From Pseudoflavonifractor phocaeensis (GTDB lineage Bacteria > Bacillota > Clostridia > Oscillospirales > Oscillospiraceae): a stretch of 64,000 nucleotides of DNA. The translations under genes and the position numbers were made by a program. Each line of letters begins with the position of its first letter. The first letter of the stretch is position 1. The DNA lies in assembly GCF_021531815.1 (NCBI RefSeq), contig NZ_JADYUM010000005.1:62001-126000 (forward strand), read 5' to 3'. Below the pieces are notes generated by a model. The model was not told where the DNA came from. It searched no databases and saw only the letters and a list, made by a program, of their open reading frames with translations. Below, one piece after another: positions 38,663 through 48,495 of the stretch.

Positions 38663-41542
38663 ATGAAACATACCGCTGTACCTCAGATCCTGCGCAGGGC
38701 CACGGCTCTGGCCCTGGCCGTCCTGCTGGCTGTCCCTGCGGTCTATGCCGCCGCGGGAGAGCCGAAGCTCCAGACCACCACCGAGCTGGTGGAGGGGCTG
38801 ACCTACCAGAACACCGTCACCGTCAACAACTCCAGCCGGGTGGAGAGCTTCTCCATGGAACTGGAGGAGGGGAGCGGGGCCTACCCCATCCTGCTCCAGG
38901 CCTCCGGCACCGTCTACGGCGCTGCCACCATCAACAGGGCGGTGAGTTACGCCCAGGAGCTGGGCTACCATGTGCTGGGCGCCGTCAACACCGACTTTTT
39001 TTCCACCACCTCCGGCGTGCCCATCGGCATCGTCATCGAGGACGGTGTGTACAAATCCAGCCCGGAGAACGAGGCTGCCATGACCATCACCGGCGGGCGT
39101 GTCTCCTTTACGGAGACGCCCCAGGTGGAGCTGACCCTGACCAACCAGCGGGACGGGAGACAGGTGGCCCCTCATCATCTGAATAAATGGCGCAGCGCCA
39201 GCGGCGGGATGTACCTGCTGAACCAGGACTTCTCCACCGTGTCCACCCGCACCGCCACCCCCGGCTGGTATGTGCGAATGAAGGCGGTGACCGGGGAGGG
39301 GGAGGAAGCGGCCCCACTGACGGTGAACAGCACCATGACGCTGGAGGTCACCGAGCTGCTGGACAGCGACGAGGCCGTGTCCATCGGACAGGACGAATAT
39401 ATTCTCACCGCGGATGACAACTCCGGTTACCGGGAAGTGTATCAATCTTTTCAGGTCGGGGACCTGGTCACCTTGACCACAATCTGTCAGGATGAGACTC
39501 TTTCTGAGGCCCAGTGGGCCGGCGGGATCGGGGACATCATGGTCCGGGACGGCCAGATCACCGACAGCTCCACCTGGACCTACGCCAAGGATGGACGGGC
39601 TCCCCGCACCGCACTGGGGGTCAAAAAGGACGGAACCCTGGTGGTCTACGCTGTGGACGGCCGCCAGTCGGGCTACTCCATGGGCCTGAGCCAGATGGAC
39701 CTGGCCGAGGAGATGCGGGACCGGGGCTGCGTCTGGGCCGTCAATCTGGACGGCGGCGGCTCCACCGCCATTTCCGTGTGGCTCCCCGGCCAGTCCGGCC
39801 CCAGCGTCCGCAGCATCCCCTCCGACGGCAAGCCCCGCAGCTGTGCCACTTACCTGCTCCTGGTCACCGATGAGGCGGGAGACGGGAGGGCGGACCGCCT
39901 GGCCATGGAAGAGGACGGCCTCGTCGTGCTGGCCGGCTCCGACCTCACCCTGCCCGGGACCGTGGTGCTGGACAGTGGGCTGAACATTTTGGACCGGGAA
40001 GTGACCGATCTGACCATTACCTCCCGGGAGGGCCTGGGGGACGTGGAAGATGGCGTCTACCGGGCCGGGAGCCGGGCGGGCACCGATACCCTCCGCCTGC
40101 GGTCCCGGAAGCTGGGGGTGGAGGGCACGGCCCAGGTCCATGTGGTGGACCAGCTGACGTCCCTCACCGTCTCCAAGGCGGGTAGCTCCGCCGTTCTGAC
40201 TGCCCTCACCGTCAAACCCGGCGAGAGCGTCCAGCTGGCCGTCACCGGCAGCTATTGGAACCGGACCGCCCTCCGGGATGGGAAGAATGTCACCTGGACC
40301 GTTACCAACGGCGTGGGCTCGGTGGATGAAAACGGCCTGTTCACCGCCTCGACAACAGGGGGGAGCGGGACTATCACCGCCGCCGCCGGAGGCGTGACCC
40401 AGACCATCCAGGTGTCCACCACCAATGTCCACAACGACGTGACGGAGGACCACTGGTCCTACGAGGCGGTGGAGTACTGCTACCAGCACGGCATCGTGGG
40501 GGGCATTTCCGCCACCGAATTCGGCCGGGACTACCAGATCACCCGGGGCGACTTCATGCTCATGCTGTATAACGCCGTAGGAAAACCTGCCGTCACCAAG
40601 AACTGTGACTTTAACGATGTGTCCCCCACGGATTATTATTACCAGGCCCTGTCCTGGGCTCAGAACGCCGGCCTGGCTTCGGGGGTCGGGAACGGCGCCT
40701 ACGCCCCCATGAGCAATATCAGCCGGGAGCAGGCCTTCACCATTCTGCGCCAGGCCATGCCCTACCTGGGCAAGGTGTGCCCGGACGGCAGTTTGAGCGT
40801 GCTGGACCGCTTTGCCGACCGGTACCAGATCGCCGATTACGCCAAGGGACATACCGCCACCCTGGTGGCCCAGGGGATCGTGGGCGGCACAGGAAACGGC
40901 ATCTCTCCCAAGGGCAATCTGACCCGGGCGGAAATGGCGGCCCTGCTGTACCGGATCATCACCTATACCCCCATCACCGATCTGCCCACAGACCCGGCGG
41001 AACCTGAGATCCCCGCGGAACCCGAGACGCCGGCGGAACCCACACAGCCGGAGCAGCCCGCCCTGCCCGACCCCAGCGGTTTTACCCTGACTCTGGACCG
41101 GACGGAGGCCACGTTGAAGTCCGGGGAGAGTCTGGCACTTGCCGCTGCTTTGGAGCCCGCCTGGGAGGGCGCGGAGATCACCTGGACCAGCGGAGACACG
41201 GAGGCGGCTGTGGTGACGGAGAAAGGGGTGGTCACTAACCTCTCCACCGGGGCTGAGGACAGAACAGTCACGGTCACGGCACTGTGGAACGGTCTGACCG
41301 CCGCCTGTACCGTGACCTGCCAGTCCGCTGACCTCACCGGAACCGTGGTGAACGCGGAGAAGGGCCTGAACGTCCGATCCGGCCCCGGGACCGGGCACGC
41401 GGTCATCGGCGGTCTGGCCAACGGGACCCAGGTGGTGGTCCTAAGCGCGGAGGACGGCTGGTGCCATGTGCTGTACCGGAACAAGGCCGGACAGGCCGCC
41501 CTGGGCTACGTGTCCGGGGACTACATCCAGCTGTCCAAGTAA
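38663..41542 (+). CDS. Secreted phosphodiester glycosidase (NAGPA domain) with SLH, Ig-like and SH3 domains
   Basis: A 959-residue wall protein. Signal peptide 1-30. Residues 85-395 are a NAGPA-type phosphodiester glycosidase domain: [19 protein letters not shown] near 360 holds the conserved DGGGS. Residues 400-585 are Ig-like. Three SLH repeats cover about 590-770 ([44 protein letters not shown]; then a third). A Pro/Glu linker at 773-800 leads to a Big_2 domain (805-890) and a bacterial SH3 domain ([17 protein letters not shown] to the end). It may trim sugar-phosphate wall polymers, which fits its place beside the polymer operon. Substrate is inferred. Confidence 0.88.
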   Translation: MKHTAVPQILRRATALALAVLLAVPAVYAAAGEPKLQTTTELVEGLTYQNTVTVNNSSRVESFSMELEEGSGAYPILLQASGTVYGAATINRAVSYAQELGYHVLGAVNTDFFSTTSGVPIGIVIEDGVYKSSPENEAAMTITGGRVSFTETPQVELTLTNQRDGRQVAPHHLNKWRSASGGMYLLNQDFSTVSTRTATPGWYVRMKAVTGEGEEAAPLTVNSTMTLEVTELLDSDEAVSIGQDEYILTADDNSGYREVYQSFQVGDLVTLTTICQDETLSEAQWAGGIGDIMVRDGQITDSSTWTYAKDGRAPRTALGVKKDGTLVVYAVDGRQSGYSMGLSQMDLAEEMRDRGCVWAVNLDGGGSTAISVWLPGQSGPSVRSIPSDGKPRSCATYLLLVTDEAGDGRADRLAMEEDGLVVLAGSDLTLPGTVVLDSGLNILDREVTDLTITSREGLGDVEDGVYRAGSRAGTDTLRLRSRKLGVEGTAQVHVVDQLTSLTVSKAGSSAVLTALTVKPGESVQLAVTGSYWNRTALRDGKNVTWTVTNGVGSVDENGLFTASTTGGSGTITAAAGGVTQTIQVSTTNVHNDVTEDHWSYEAVEYCYQHGIVGGISATEFGRDYQITRGDFMLMLYNAVGKPAVTKNCDFNDVSPTDYYYQALSWAQNAGLASGVGNGAYAPMSNISREQAFTILRQAMPYLGKVCPDGSLSVLDRFADRYQIADYAKGHTATLVAQGIVGGTGNGISPKGNLTRAEMAALLYRIITYTPITDLPTDPAEPEIPAEPETPAEPTQPEQPALPDPSGFTLTLDRTEATLKSGESLALAAALEPAWEGAEITWTSGDTEAAVVTEKGVVTNLSTGAEDRTVTVTALWNGLTAACTVTCQSADLTGTVVNAEKGLNVRSGPGTGHAVIGGLANGTQVVVLSAEDGWCHVLYRNKAGQAALGYVSGDYIQLSK

Positions 41543-41573
41543 GGACAGAACATCAAAAGAAGGGGAGAGGACC

Positions 41574-42074
41574 ATGAAGCTCAGTCTCTATACCGGAGAC
41601 ATCACCAAAATGAAGGTGGACGCCATCGTAAATGCCGCAAACAACTCCTTGCTGGGAGGCGGCGGAGTGGACGGGGCCATCCACCGGGCGGCGGGGCCGG
41701 AGCTGCTGGCTGAGTGCCGCGCCCTCCACGGCTGTCCTACTGGGCAGGCCAAGGCCACCAAAGGCTACCGCCTGCCCGCCAAGTACGTGATCCACACCGT
41801 GGGACCCATCTGGCACGGCGGCAGTCACGGGGAGGCTGGGCTGCTGGCGGATTGCTACCGGAACTCCCTGGCGCTGGCTCTGGAGCTGGGCTGTGAAACC
41901 GTGGCCTTCCCCGCCATCAGCACTGGGGTGTACCACTATCCCCCGGAGGAGGCCGCCGCCATCGCTGTCTCCACGGTGCGCGGCTTTTTGGCAGAACATC
42001 CCGGCGGTCCAGAGGTCATCTTCGTCTGCTTCAACGCCGCCGCAGAAGCGGCCTACCGTAAGGTTTTGAACTGA
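41574..42074 (+). CDS. Macro-domain protein, O-acetyl-ADP-ribose deacetylase type
   Basis: A 166-residue single macro domain. [30 protein letters not shown] carries the Asn-Asn and Gly-rich ADP-ribose site (quoted in part); VIHTVGPIW and [18 protein letters not shown] complete it. The YmdB-type group removes acetyl from O-acetyl-ADP-ribose or ADP-ribose from acidic residues. ATG at 41574, after AGGGGAGAGG, is chosen over the frame start at 41466. No sirtuin or ADP-ribosyltransferase is nearby. Terminator follows. Confidence 0.93.
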   Translation: MKLSLYTGDITKMKVDAIVNAANNSLLGGGGVDGAIHRAAGPELLAECRALHGCPTGQAKATKGYRLPAKYVIHTVGPIWHGGSHGEAGLLADCYRNSLALALELGCETVAFPAISTGVYHYPPEEAAAIAVSTVRGFLAEHPGGPEVIFVCFNAAAEAAYRKVLN

Positions 42075-42077
42075 AAA

Positions 42078-42108
42078 AAGAGGTGCGGTCCCCGGGACCG
42101 CACCTCTT
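42078..42108 (+). terminator. Hairpin after the macro-domain gene
   Basis: A 14-bp perfect stem (42078-42091 with 42095-42108), 3-nt loop, followed by an interrupted T-run (GGCGTTTCTTT). Confidence 0.75.
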
Positions 42109-42262
42109 GGCGTTTCTTTCAAGTTTTTCTCCTGCTTCCACACCCGGACGGCCAAAAGAGAGCAAATACAATCGAAAAGTAGGGCGTCCTTTTTTGATGG
42201 TCCGGGAGTAAAAAACTCCCTTCCGGCACAATCTATCCGGGAAAGACGAGGAGGGGATTGGT

Positions 42263-42982
42263 TTGGAAGAAAAAGAGGAGAAGCGGGAGGTCCAGGACCA
42301 GGAACAGGTCATCCAGCCCATTGTGGACTTCGGGTCCTCCCTGATCCAGACGGAGAAGGGGACCATCTATGTGCTGACCATCGTGGGACAGATCGAGGGG
42401 CACCAGCTGCTGCCGCCCACCAGCAAGAGCACCAAGTATGAGCATGTCCTGCCCCTGCTGGCCATGGTGGAGGAGAGCGACCGGATCGACGGCCTGCTCA
42501 TCCTCCTGAACAACGGAGGTGGAGACGTGGAGGCGGGGCTGGCTATCTCAGAGCTGATCGCCTCCATGTCCAAGCCCACGGTGTCCCTGGTGCTGGGGGG
42601 CAGTCACTCCATCGGGGTCCCCCTGGCGGTGTCGGCCAAACGGTCCTTCATTGCCCCCTCGGCGGCCATGACCATCCACCCGGTGCGGCTTAACGGTCTG
42701 GTCATCGGAGTGCCCCAGACCTTCTATTACTTCGAGCGCATCCAGGAGCGGATCATCCAGTTCGTTACTGCCAACAGTGCCATCAAGCGGGAGGACTTTA
42801 CACGCCTGATGCTCCAGACGGGGGAGCTGGCCGCCGATGTAGGCAGCGTGATCTACGGGGAGGAGGCGGTGGAGCTGGGCCTCATTGATAAGATCGGCGG
42901 CCTGTCCGACGCCCTGGACTGCCTTCACGGGATGATCGGGGAGAAAAAGCGGGACCACGGCGCACCGGAAGAAAAGAAGTAG
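42263..42982 (+). CDS. tepA: ClpP-class protease TepA-like
   Basis: A 239-residue member of the ClpP/crotonase fold, TepA (YmfB) type, reported to aid protein translocation or spore outgrowth in Bacillus. LLILLNNGGGDVEAGLAISE is the oxyanion region; the nucleophile position is in GGSHSIGVPLAVSAKR (Ser) and the His in AAMTIHPVRLNG. The start is TTG with GGAGGGG 6 nt upstream; no better ATG exists. In Bacillus it lies directly before spoIIIE; here uppP and the repeat insertion lie between it and ftsK, which supports the call. Confidence 0.88.
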   Translation: MEEKEEKREVQDQEQVIQPIVDFGSSLIQTEKGTIYVLTIVGQIEGHQLLPPTSKSTKYEHVLPLLAMVEESDRIDGLLILLNNGGGDVEAGLAISELIASMSKPTVSLVLGGSHSIGVPLAVSAKRSFIAPSAAMTIHPVRLNGLVIGVPQTFYYFERIQERIIQFVTANSAIKREDFTRLMLQTGELAADVGSVIYGEEAVELGLIDKIGGLSDALDCLHGMIGEKKRDHGAPEEKK

Positions 42983-43026
42983 AGCGGTCCCATGGGGCCG
43001 CCCTCCCGATGGCACACGCCGGTCAC

Positions 43027-43099
43027 AGGGGCGTCCGGAAGGCCGCCCCTACGATCGGGATTCTGTGTGTCCTGTAGGGCCCGATGACCCCATCGGGCC
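43027..43099. repeat. Short palindromic intergenic repeats
   Basis: In the 314-bp gap before uppP two hairpin units follow each other: AGGGGCG...CGCCCCT (43027-43050) and GGCCCGATG-N4-CATCGGGCC (43078-43099). GTAGGGGCGGCC-like units of this kind are often dispersed in this bacterial group. The rest of 42983-43296 holds no gene that I can support. Confidence 0.5.
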
Positions 43100-43296
43100 G
43101 CGCCGTATGCCTGAGCGCCTTAGATTGAGGACGTGGTCAGAATCGTTTGGGTAGTGGCGGACCCCATGTGGCTGCCCGTCCAAAGGTTTTCATCCGGATT
43201 AAAGAGAAACGAGGGAAAAGGCTGGAATTCTCCGCTACCTTGTGTTAATATAGTATAAGTGATTTTATTGGCATTTCGCCATTGGAGGTACATATC

Positions 43297-44133
43297 GTGA
43301 CGTATCTGATGTCTGCCGTTTTGGGCTTCGTCCAGGGCGTGGCCGAGTTCCTGCCCATTTCCAGCTCAGGCCATCTGACCCTGCTGCAGCACTTTTTCGG
43401 AATGGAGGAGCCGGACAACCTGTTCAACATCCTGCTCCACTTTGCCACCCTGCTGGCGGTGTGCGTCTACTATTTCCAGGACGTGGTGGAGATGGTGCTG
43501 GAGTTCTTTCGGGCCATTGGAGACATGTTCTCCCGCCACCCCTCCCGGGGCAATCCCCCGGAGGCCCGGAGGTTGGTGCTCCTGATTATCGTGGGCACCC
43601 TGCCTCTGTTCGTGGTCATGCTGGTGAAGGACTATGTGGAGGCTCTGGGGAGCAGCCCCGTGTTTGTCAGCTGCGCCTTGCTGGCCACCGGCTGTATCCT
43701 GTTCCTGTCCGACCGGATGGGAGGCGGGCGGAAAACCGCCCGGAACGCCACCTTGAAGGACGTACTGCTGGTGGGCCTGGCCCAGGGCTGTGCCACCATT
43801 CCTGGCCTGTCCCGGTCCGGCTGCACCATCTCCGCGGGCATGGCCGTGGGCTTTGACCGGAGGTTTGCCGTCCGCTATTCCTTCCTGCTGTCCCTGCCCG
43901 CCGTCCTGGGCGCCACCCTGCTGGAAGTCAAGGATGTGATCGGCGCGGAGGGCGGTCTGGCCGAGGGTGTGCTGCCCATGTACCTGGTGGGCATGGTCAT
44001 TGCTGGCGTGGTGGGCTACTTCTCCATCCGCCTGGTGAACCTGCTGGCGTCCAAGGGCAAATTTGGCGCCTTCGCCTACTACTGCTGGGCGGCAGGCATT
44101 ATCTCCCTGATCGCGATCTTCATGGGCTTTTAA
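43297..44133 (+). CDS. uppP: Undecaprenyl-diphosphatase UppP (BacA)
   Basis: A 278-residue membrane phosphatase that recycles undecaprenyl pyrophosphate for wall synthesis and gives bacitracin tolerance. LGFVQGVAEFLPISSSGHL is the first catalytic motif, LVGLAQGCATIPGLSRSGCTI the second (Glu and Ser/Arg residues present). GTG at 43297 follows GGAGG by 8 nt and is preferred to the TTG at 43282. The final 24 codons are repeated, with changes, 213 bp downstream. Fits beside the polymer and peptidoglycan genes of the window. Confidence 0.93.
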   Translation: MTYLMSAVLGFVQGVAEFLPISSSGHLTLLQHFFGMEEPDNLFNILLHFATLLAVCVYYFQDVVEMVLEFFRAIGDMFSRHPSRGNPPEARRLVLLIIVGTLPLFVVMLVKDYVEALGSSPVFVSCALLATGCILFLSDRMGGGRKTARNATLKDVLLVGLAQGCATIPGLSRSGCTISAGMAVGFDRRFAVRYSFLLSLPAVLGATLLEVKDVIGAEGGLAEGVLPMYLVGMVIAGVVGYFSIRLVNLLASKGKFGAFAYYCWAAGIISLIAIFMGF

Positions 44134-44346
44134 GGAAAAAAGCCAAATTTGCCCAGGCCGCCTGCAAGGCGGCCCGCCGCTGTGCGGCGGCGGCGTACGG
44201 AATGACGATTCCGTACGCCAAGACATGAAATCAAGGTTTGTTCCAAACTTGTTGGGAGACAAGTTTGGAACAAATTTGGCGCCTTCGCCTACTACTGCTG
44301 GGCGGCTGGTCTGGTCTCCCTGGCGGCAATTTTCATGGGCTTCTGA
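44058..44346. repeat. Structured insertion bounded by a duplication of the uppP 3' end
   Basis: The last 76 bp of uppP (44058-44133) recur at 44271-44346; the first 36 bp are identical and the rest differ at 12 of 40 positions. CAAATTTGGC opens both copies, and its inverse GCCAAATTTG lies at 44142-44151. The spacer is packed with hairpins: 44156-44162/44168-44174, 44175-44180/44184-44189, 44192-44203/44208-44219 (12 bp) and 44237-44252/44259-44274 (16 bp). No ORF. It looks like an inserted unit that replaced the gene end, or the scar of one. Confidence 0.7.
44271..44346 (+). pseudogene. Fragment of a second uppP 3' end
   Basis: Codons for KFGAFAYYCWAAGLVSLAAIFMGF and a TGA stop, matching the UppP C-terminus in 21 of 24 residues. 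There is no start or upstream part. Differences are mainly synonymous or conservative, so it derives from a working uppP allele. It ends 50 bp before ftsK. Confidence 0.8.
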
Positions 44347-44396
44347 GACAACGTATCACCCCGCGACACCATACTCCGGAAAGGAAAGAAACGCCT

Positions 44397-47162
44397 ATGG
44401 CAACGACACAAAAGAAAACAGGAGGCAGCCGTTCCGCCTCCTCCGCGGGAGGAAAACGGGCCGCCTCCGCGTCCGGTACCTCCCGGGCCAAGAGCGGGGG
44501 AAAGGGGAGGGCGGCGCAGCCCACCCCCCGGCCCTTCCGCCGGGAGGTGGGGGCGCTGGTCTGCCTGCTGCTGGCCATTTTCGCCTCCTTCGGCTACTTT
44601 CATGTGGAGGCCATCTTCATCGACTTCTTCTGCGGCCTGCTCAAGGGCCTGTTGGGCTACGGCTTCTGGCTGGTGCCTCCCGCCCTGGTGCTGGGGGCCT
44701 ACATCCTGGCCTTCCACCGGGGCCGTCCGGTGCGCCTGCGTCTGATATGTGCCCTGCTGCTGCCGCTGCTCTTCTCCTGTCTGGTCCACGGCCTGCTGGC
44801 GGAGCCCCTGCCCTGGGACGGCGCCCTGCTGAAAAGCCTGTGGGAGAGCGGAGAAGTGATGAGGTCCGGCGGCGCCGTGGGCGGCCTGCTGGCCCAGGGC
44901 TGCGTCACCCTGTTCTCCGCGCTGGGGTGCACCATCCTGTTCGCCATGGCGGGCATCCTGTCGGGGCTGGCCGCCTTTAACCGCTCCATTCTGGATGTGG
45001 CCGACTGGATCTTCAACCGTCCCCACTATGACTATGAGCCGGAGCCTGAGCCCCAGCGGCCCCGCCGGGTCCGCCGGGAGGAGGAGCGTCCCGCCGCCTC
45101 CGAGGTCCTGTCCCAGACCGCCGCCCGCCGGGCGCCCATTGACATCCCGGTGGATGACGGTCCGCTGGTCCGGGAACAGGAACAACCCCAGCCAGCCCCG
45201 GAAAAGAAAAAACGGAGCTTTTTCGACCGGAAGCCCAGGGTGCCGTCGCCCGACCAGGTGCTGACCGGAGCCGTCCAGGAACCAAAGCCCGCACAGCCGC
45301 CCCAGCCGGAGGAAAAGGAACCGGAGTTCGTCACGGAACCCATCGTTCCGCCCCAGCCTATCCCGGTGGTGCCCCCGGTGACAGCGGCTCCGCCCGGCCC
45401 CGCCCCGGTCCAGCCCAAGCCCGCGCCAGTTCCCGCCGCTCCCGCTCCGGAGCCTGTCTCCGCCGCCCCGGTTCCGGAACCCGCCCAGGCCAAGGCCAAG
45501 CGCCAGGAGCTGGAGCAGGAGGCGGCCCAGGTGGCCCAGGACATTCAGGGCAGCCTGAGCCAGGGGACCCCGGCCTATCAGTACCCGCCCCTGTCCCTGC
45601 TGAAAGAAGGACCGGGGGACATCGGCGGGGAGGCGCTGGCCGAGCTGAACGCCAACCGCCAGCGGCTCACCGACACCATCCACTCCTTCGGCATCGACGC
45701 CAATATCATCAACGTCACCCGGGGCCCCTCGGTGACCCGGTACGAGCTGGAACTGGACCAGGGCGTGCGGCTGAACAAGCTGACCAATCTGGCCGATGAC
45801 ATTGCCCTGGCCCTAGGGGCTACCGGCGTGCGTATCGCGCCCATCCCCGACCAGATCTCCATGGTGGGCATCGAGGTGCCCAACAAGATGGTCTCTCCGG
45901 TGAACATCCACTCGGTCATCGGCTCCAAGGCCTTTACCGACAGCGCCTCCAAGGTGTCCTTCGCCGTGGGCAAGGACATCGGCGGCAACCCCATTGTGGG
46001 CAATATCGCCAAGATGCCCCATCTGCTCATCGCCGGTACCACCGGCTCCGGCAAATCGGTGTGTACCAACTCCATCATCACCTCCCTGCTCTACAAGGCC
46101 ACTCCCGAGGAGGTCCGCCTCATCATGGTGGACCCCAAGATGGTGGAGCTGGGGATCTACAACGGCATCCCCCACCTGCTCATCCCCGTGGTCACCGATC
46201 CCAAGAAGGCCGCCGGGGCCCTCCAGTGGGCGGTCACCGAAATGATGAAGCGCTACCGCACCTTCTCCGAGGTGGGGGTGCGCAAGCTGGAGGAGTACAA
46301 CGCCCTGGCCGCTAAGACCGAGGGTATGGAGAAGATGCCCTACATCGTGGTCCTCATCGACGAGTTGGCCGACCTGATGCTGGTGGCCGCCAAGGAGGTG
46401 GAGGAGTCCATCTGCCGGGTGGCCCAGATGGGCCGTGCCGCCGGGATGCACCTGATCATCGCCACCCAGCGGCCCTCCGCCGACGTGATCACCGGCCTGA
46501 TGAAGGCCAATATCCCCAGCCGCATCGCCTTCGCCGTGGCCTCCTCTCTGGAGTCCCGGATCATTCTGGACATCACCGGCGCGGAGAAGCTGGTGGGCCG
46601 GGGCGACATGCTCTACTTCCCCCTGGGCAGCGGCAAGCCCACCCGGGTCCAGGGCTGCCTCATCTCCGACCAGGAGGTGGCGGCGGTGGTGGACTTCGTG
46701 AAAAAGAGCGGCTCGGCCCAGTATGACGACGCCGTCATGCAGGAGATCGAGCAGCACGCAGCTGAGAAGGAGAAGGGGGCCAAGGGAGTGGGCGGTTCCG
46801 CTCCCGAGGACGTGGACAGCGAGTACGACGAGCTTATCGACGCCGCCGCCGAGGTGGTGGTGGAGACGGGACAGGCCTCCGTGTCCATGCTCCAGCGCAG
46901 GCTGAAGCTAGGCTACGCCCGGGCCGCCCGGCTGGTGGACCAGCTGGAGGAGAAGGGCATCGTGGGTCCCTTCGAGGGCAGCAAGCCCCGCCAGCTCCTC
47001 ATCACCAAGGAGCAGTGGCAGGAGATGAAGTACCGCCAGGGCATCACCACGGAGCCGCCTGCATCGCCGGGCGCTCCTGTGCCTGAAACGGACCGGGAGC
47101 TGGATCCTCCGCCTTTTGATGTGGAGGAGGCCCTGGACAGGACGGAAGAAGATACGTTATAA
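44397..47162 (+). CDS. ftsK: DNA translocase FtsK/SpoIIIE
   Basis: A 921-residue hexameric DNA pump. A basic Ser/Gly-rich start (1-50), four helices (about 55-200), a Pro/Ala/Glu linker (220-420), then the motor: Walker A in AGTTGSGKSVCTN near residue 547, Walker B in YIVVLIDELADLM, and arginine/hexamer contacts in AQMGRAAGMHLIIATQRPSAD. The C-terminal gamma winged helix is at 815-880 (VSMLQRRLKLGYARAARLVDQLEEKG). It moves chromosomal DNA at the septum in division or into the forespore. ATG at 44397, after AAGGAAAG, is used; the longer frame from 44238 runs through the uppP fragment. Confidence 0.96.
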   Translation: MATTQKKTGGSRSASSAGGKRAASASGTSRAKSGGKGRAAQPTPRPFRREVGALVCLLLAIFASFGYFHVEAIFIDFFCGLLKGLLGYGFWLVPPALVLGAYILAFHRGRPVRLRLICALLLPLLFSCLVHGLLAEPLPWDGALLKSLWESGEVMRSGGAVGGLLAQGCVTLFSALGCTILFAMAGILSGLAAFNRSILDVADWIFNRPHYDYEPEPEPQRPRRVRREEERPAASEVLSQTAARRAPIDIPVDDGPLVREQEQPQPAPEKKKRSFFDRKPRVPSPDQVLTGAVQEPKPAQPPQPEEKEPEFVTEPIVPPQPIPVVPPVTAAPPGPAPVQPKPAPVPAAPAPEPVSAAPVPEPAQAKAKRQELEQEAAQVAQDIQGSLSQGTPAYQYPPLSLLKEGPGDIGGEALAELNANRQRLTDTIHSFGIDANIINVTRGPSVTRYELELDQGVRLNKLTNLADDIALALGATGVRIAPIPDQISMVGIEVPNKMVSPVNIHSVIGSKAFTDSASKVSFAVGKDIGGNPIVGNIAKMPHLLIAGTTGSGKSVCTNSIITSLLYKATPEEVRLIMVDPKMVELGIYNGIPHLLIPVVTDPKKAAGALQWAVTEMMKRYRTFSEVGVRKLEEYNALAAKTEGMEKMPYIVVLIDELADLMLVAAKEVEESICRVAQMGRAAGMHLIIATQRPSADVITGLMKANIPSRIAFAVASSLESRIILDITGAEKLVGRGDMLYFPLGSGKPTRVQGCLISDQEVAAVVDFVKKSGSAQYDDAVMQEIEQHAAEKEKGAKGVGGSAPEDVDSEYDELIDAAAEVVVETGQASVSMLQRRLKLGYARAARLVDQLEEKGIVGPFEGSKPRQLLITKEQWQEMKYRQGITTEPPASPGAPVPETDRELDPPPFDVEEALDRTEEDTL

Positions 47163-47245
47163 AAATTCGAGGACAGGGAAGGCCACCGGAGGAGGAGCCT
47201 GCGGCGGCTTTTCAATACTGTGTGCGGAAAGAGAGAGAAGAACGG

Positions 47246-48457
47246 ATGGAGCCATCCAAAAAGAGAGCCGTCCGGCTGTTTGTGCTGGTATTGATCTGTG
47301 TGGCTGTGGCCGACGGCCTGGGCGCGAAAACCTTTTCCAATTATTTTAACGAGGTGTACCATATCGATTCCGTCCAGCGGGGATTTCTGGAGATCCCCCG
47401 GGAGAGCCCGGGCATCCTGTGCATGGTGCTGGTGGCCGCGCTGGGTTTTCTGGGAAACCTGTGGATGGCGGTCATCGCCCAGGCGCTGATGCTGGTGGGA
47501 CTGGTGGTCATGGGCTGCTTTTCCCCGGGGTACGGCGTGATGCTGGCCTTTCTGTTCATCCACTCCATGGGCCAGCACCTGTTCATGCCCCTGAACGACT
47601 CCATCTCCATGGAACTGGCGGAGCAGGGAAAGGTGGGAGCCGGCCTGGGCCGGTTCAAGGGGGTGACCACCCTCACCTCCATGGTGTCGGCCTGTATTGT
47701 GTTCGTGGGCTTCCGGTTTGGGATCTTCACCTTTGAAAGCAAAGTCATCCTGCCCTTTGTGATCGCGGCGGGTGCAACGGCCCTGGCTGTTTTTCTCCTG
47801 GCGGCCATGGTCCGCGAGATGGGGAAGACCGGAGCGGTGAGCAACCACAAGCTGCTCTTCCGCCGCCGGTATATGCCATACTACATGGTCACTCTGGCCT
47901 ATGGCTGCCAGAAGCGCATCCGGATCGTCTTCGCGCCCTGGGTCGTCATCCAGCTCCTGGGCCAGGGCGCGGACACGGTGGCCCTGCTGACCATCGCCAC
48001 CCACCTGGTGGGGACCTGGATGGCGCCCCGGATCGGACGGCTGCTGGACCGGCTGGGGGTCAAGAAAATGCTGTGGATGGAGGCGGCTTATATTGCCGTC
48101 ACCTTCTCCGTCATGGGCCTGATGGCAGGGCTGCTGGCCAGCGGCGCCTTCGCCGCCGGCGGGTGGCAGACCTGGCTGGTCTTCGGGGCCTATGTGCTGT
48201 GCGTCCTCTTTGAGCAGTTCAGTATGGTCCACTCCTTTATGATGCGGTCTATCGCCCTGGACCCCAGCGAGGTGACCCGCACCCTGTCCGTGGGCCTGAG
48301 CGTGGACCACGTGATGGCCATTATCGCCTCGCCTATCATGGGCCTGGTCTGGGAGGGCTGGGGCGTCCAGTATGTCTTCTACCTGGCCGCCCTGTCCGCC
48401 CTGCTTCAGGTGGCCGCCGCGGCCATGACGGGAAAGGAACAGAAGGCCGGCGTATAA
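47246..48457 (+). CDS. Major facilitator superfamily transporter
   Basis: A 403-residue protein with twelve predicted helices. AVADGLGAKTFSNYFNEVYHID opens helix 1; a basic loop (NHKLLFRRRYMP) divides the halves; RIGRLLDRLGVKKML is the second-half copy of the MFS loop motif. Substrate unknown; no regulator or enzyme nearby gives a clue. ATG at 47246 is taken although only a weak GAGAGAAG site precedes it; GTG at 47222 is possible. Confidence 0.85.
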   Translation: MEPSKKRAVRLFVLVLICVAVADGLGAKTFSNYFNEVYHIDSVQRGFLEIPRESPGILCMVLVAALGFLGNLWMAVIAQALMLVGLVVMGCFSPGYGVMLAFLFIHSMGQHLFMPLNDSISMELAEQGKVGAGLGRFKGVTTLTSMVSACIVFVGFRFGIFTFESKVILPFVIAAGATALAVFLLAAMVREMGKTGAVSNHKLLFRRRYMPYYMVTLAYGCQKRIRIVFAPWVVIQLLGQGADTVALLTIATHLVGTWMAPRIGRLLDRLGVKKMLWMEAAYIAVTFSVMGLMAGLLASGAFAAGGWQTWLVFGAYVLCVLFEQFSMVHSFMMRSIALDPSEVTRTLSVGLSVDHVMAIIASPIMGLVWEGWGVQYVFYLAALSALLQVAAAAMTGKEQKAGV

Positions 48458-48495
48458 ATATACCGGTATATTTGAGATAGAAAGGAATCAAGGGT

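Noticed and set aside
38639-41398. A 919-codon minus-strand frame
   Set aside because: Antisense of the SLH phosphodiester glycosidase; Gly/His/Val-rich composition, no domain.
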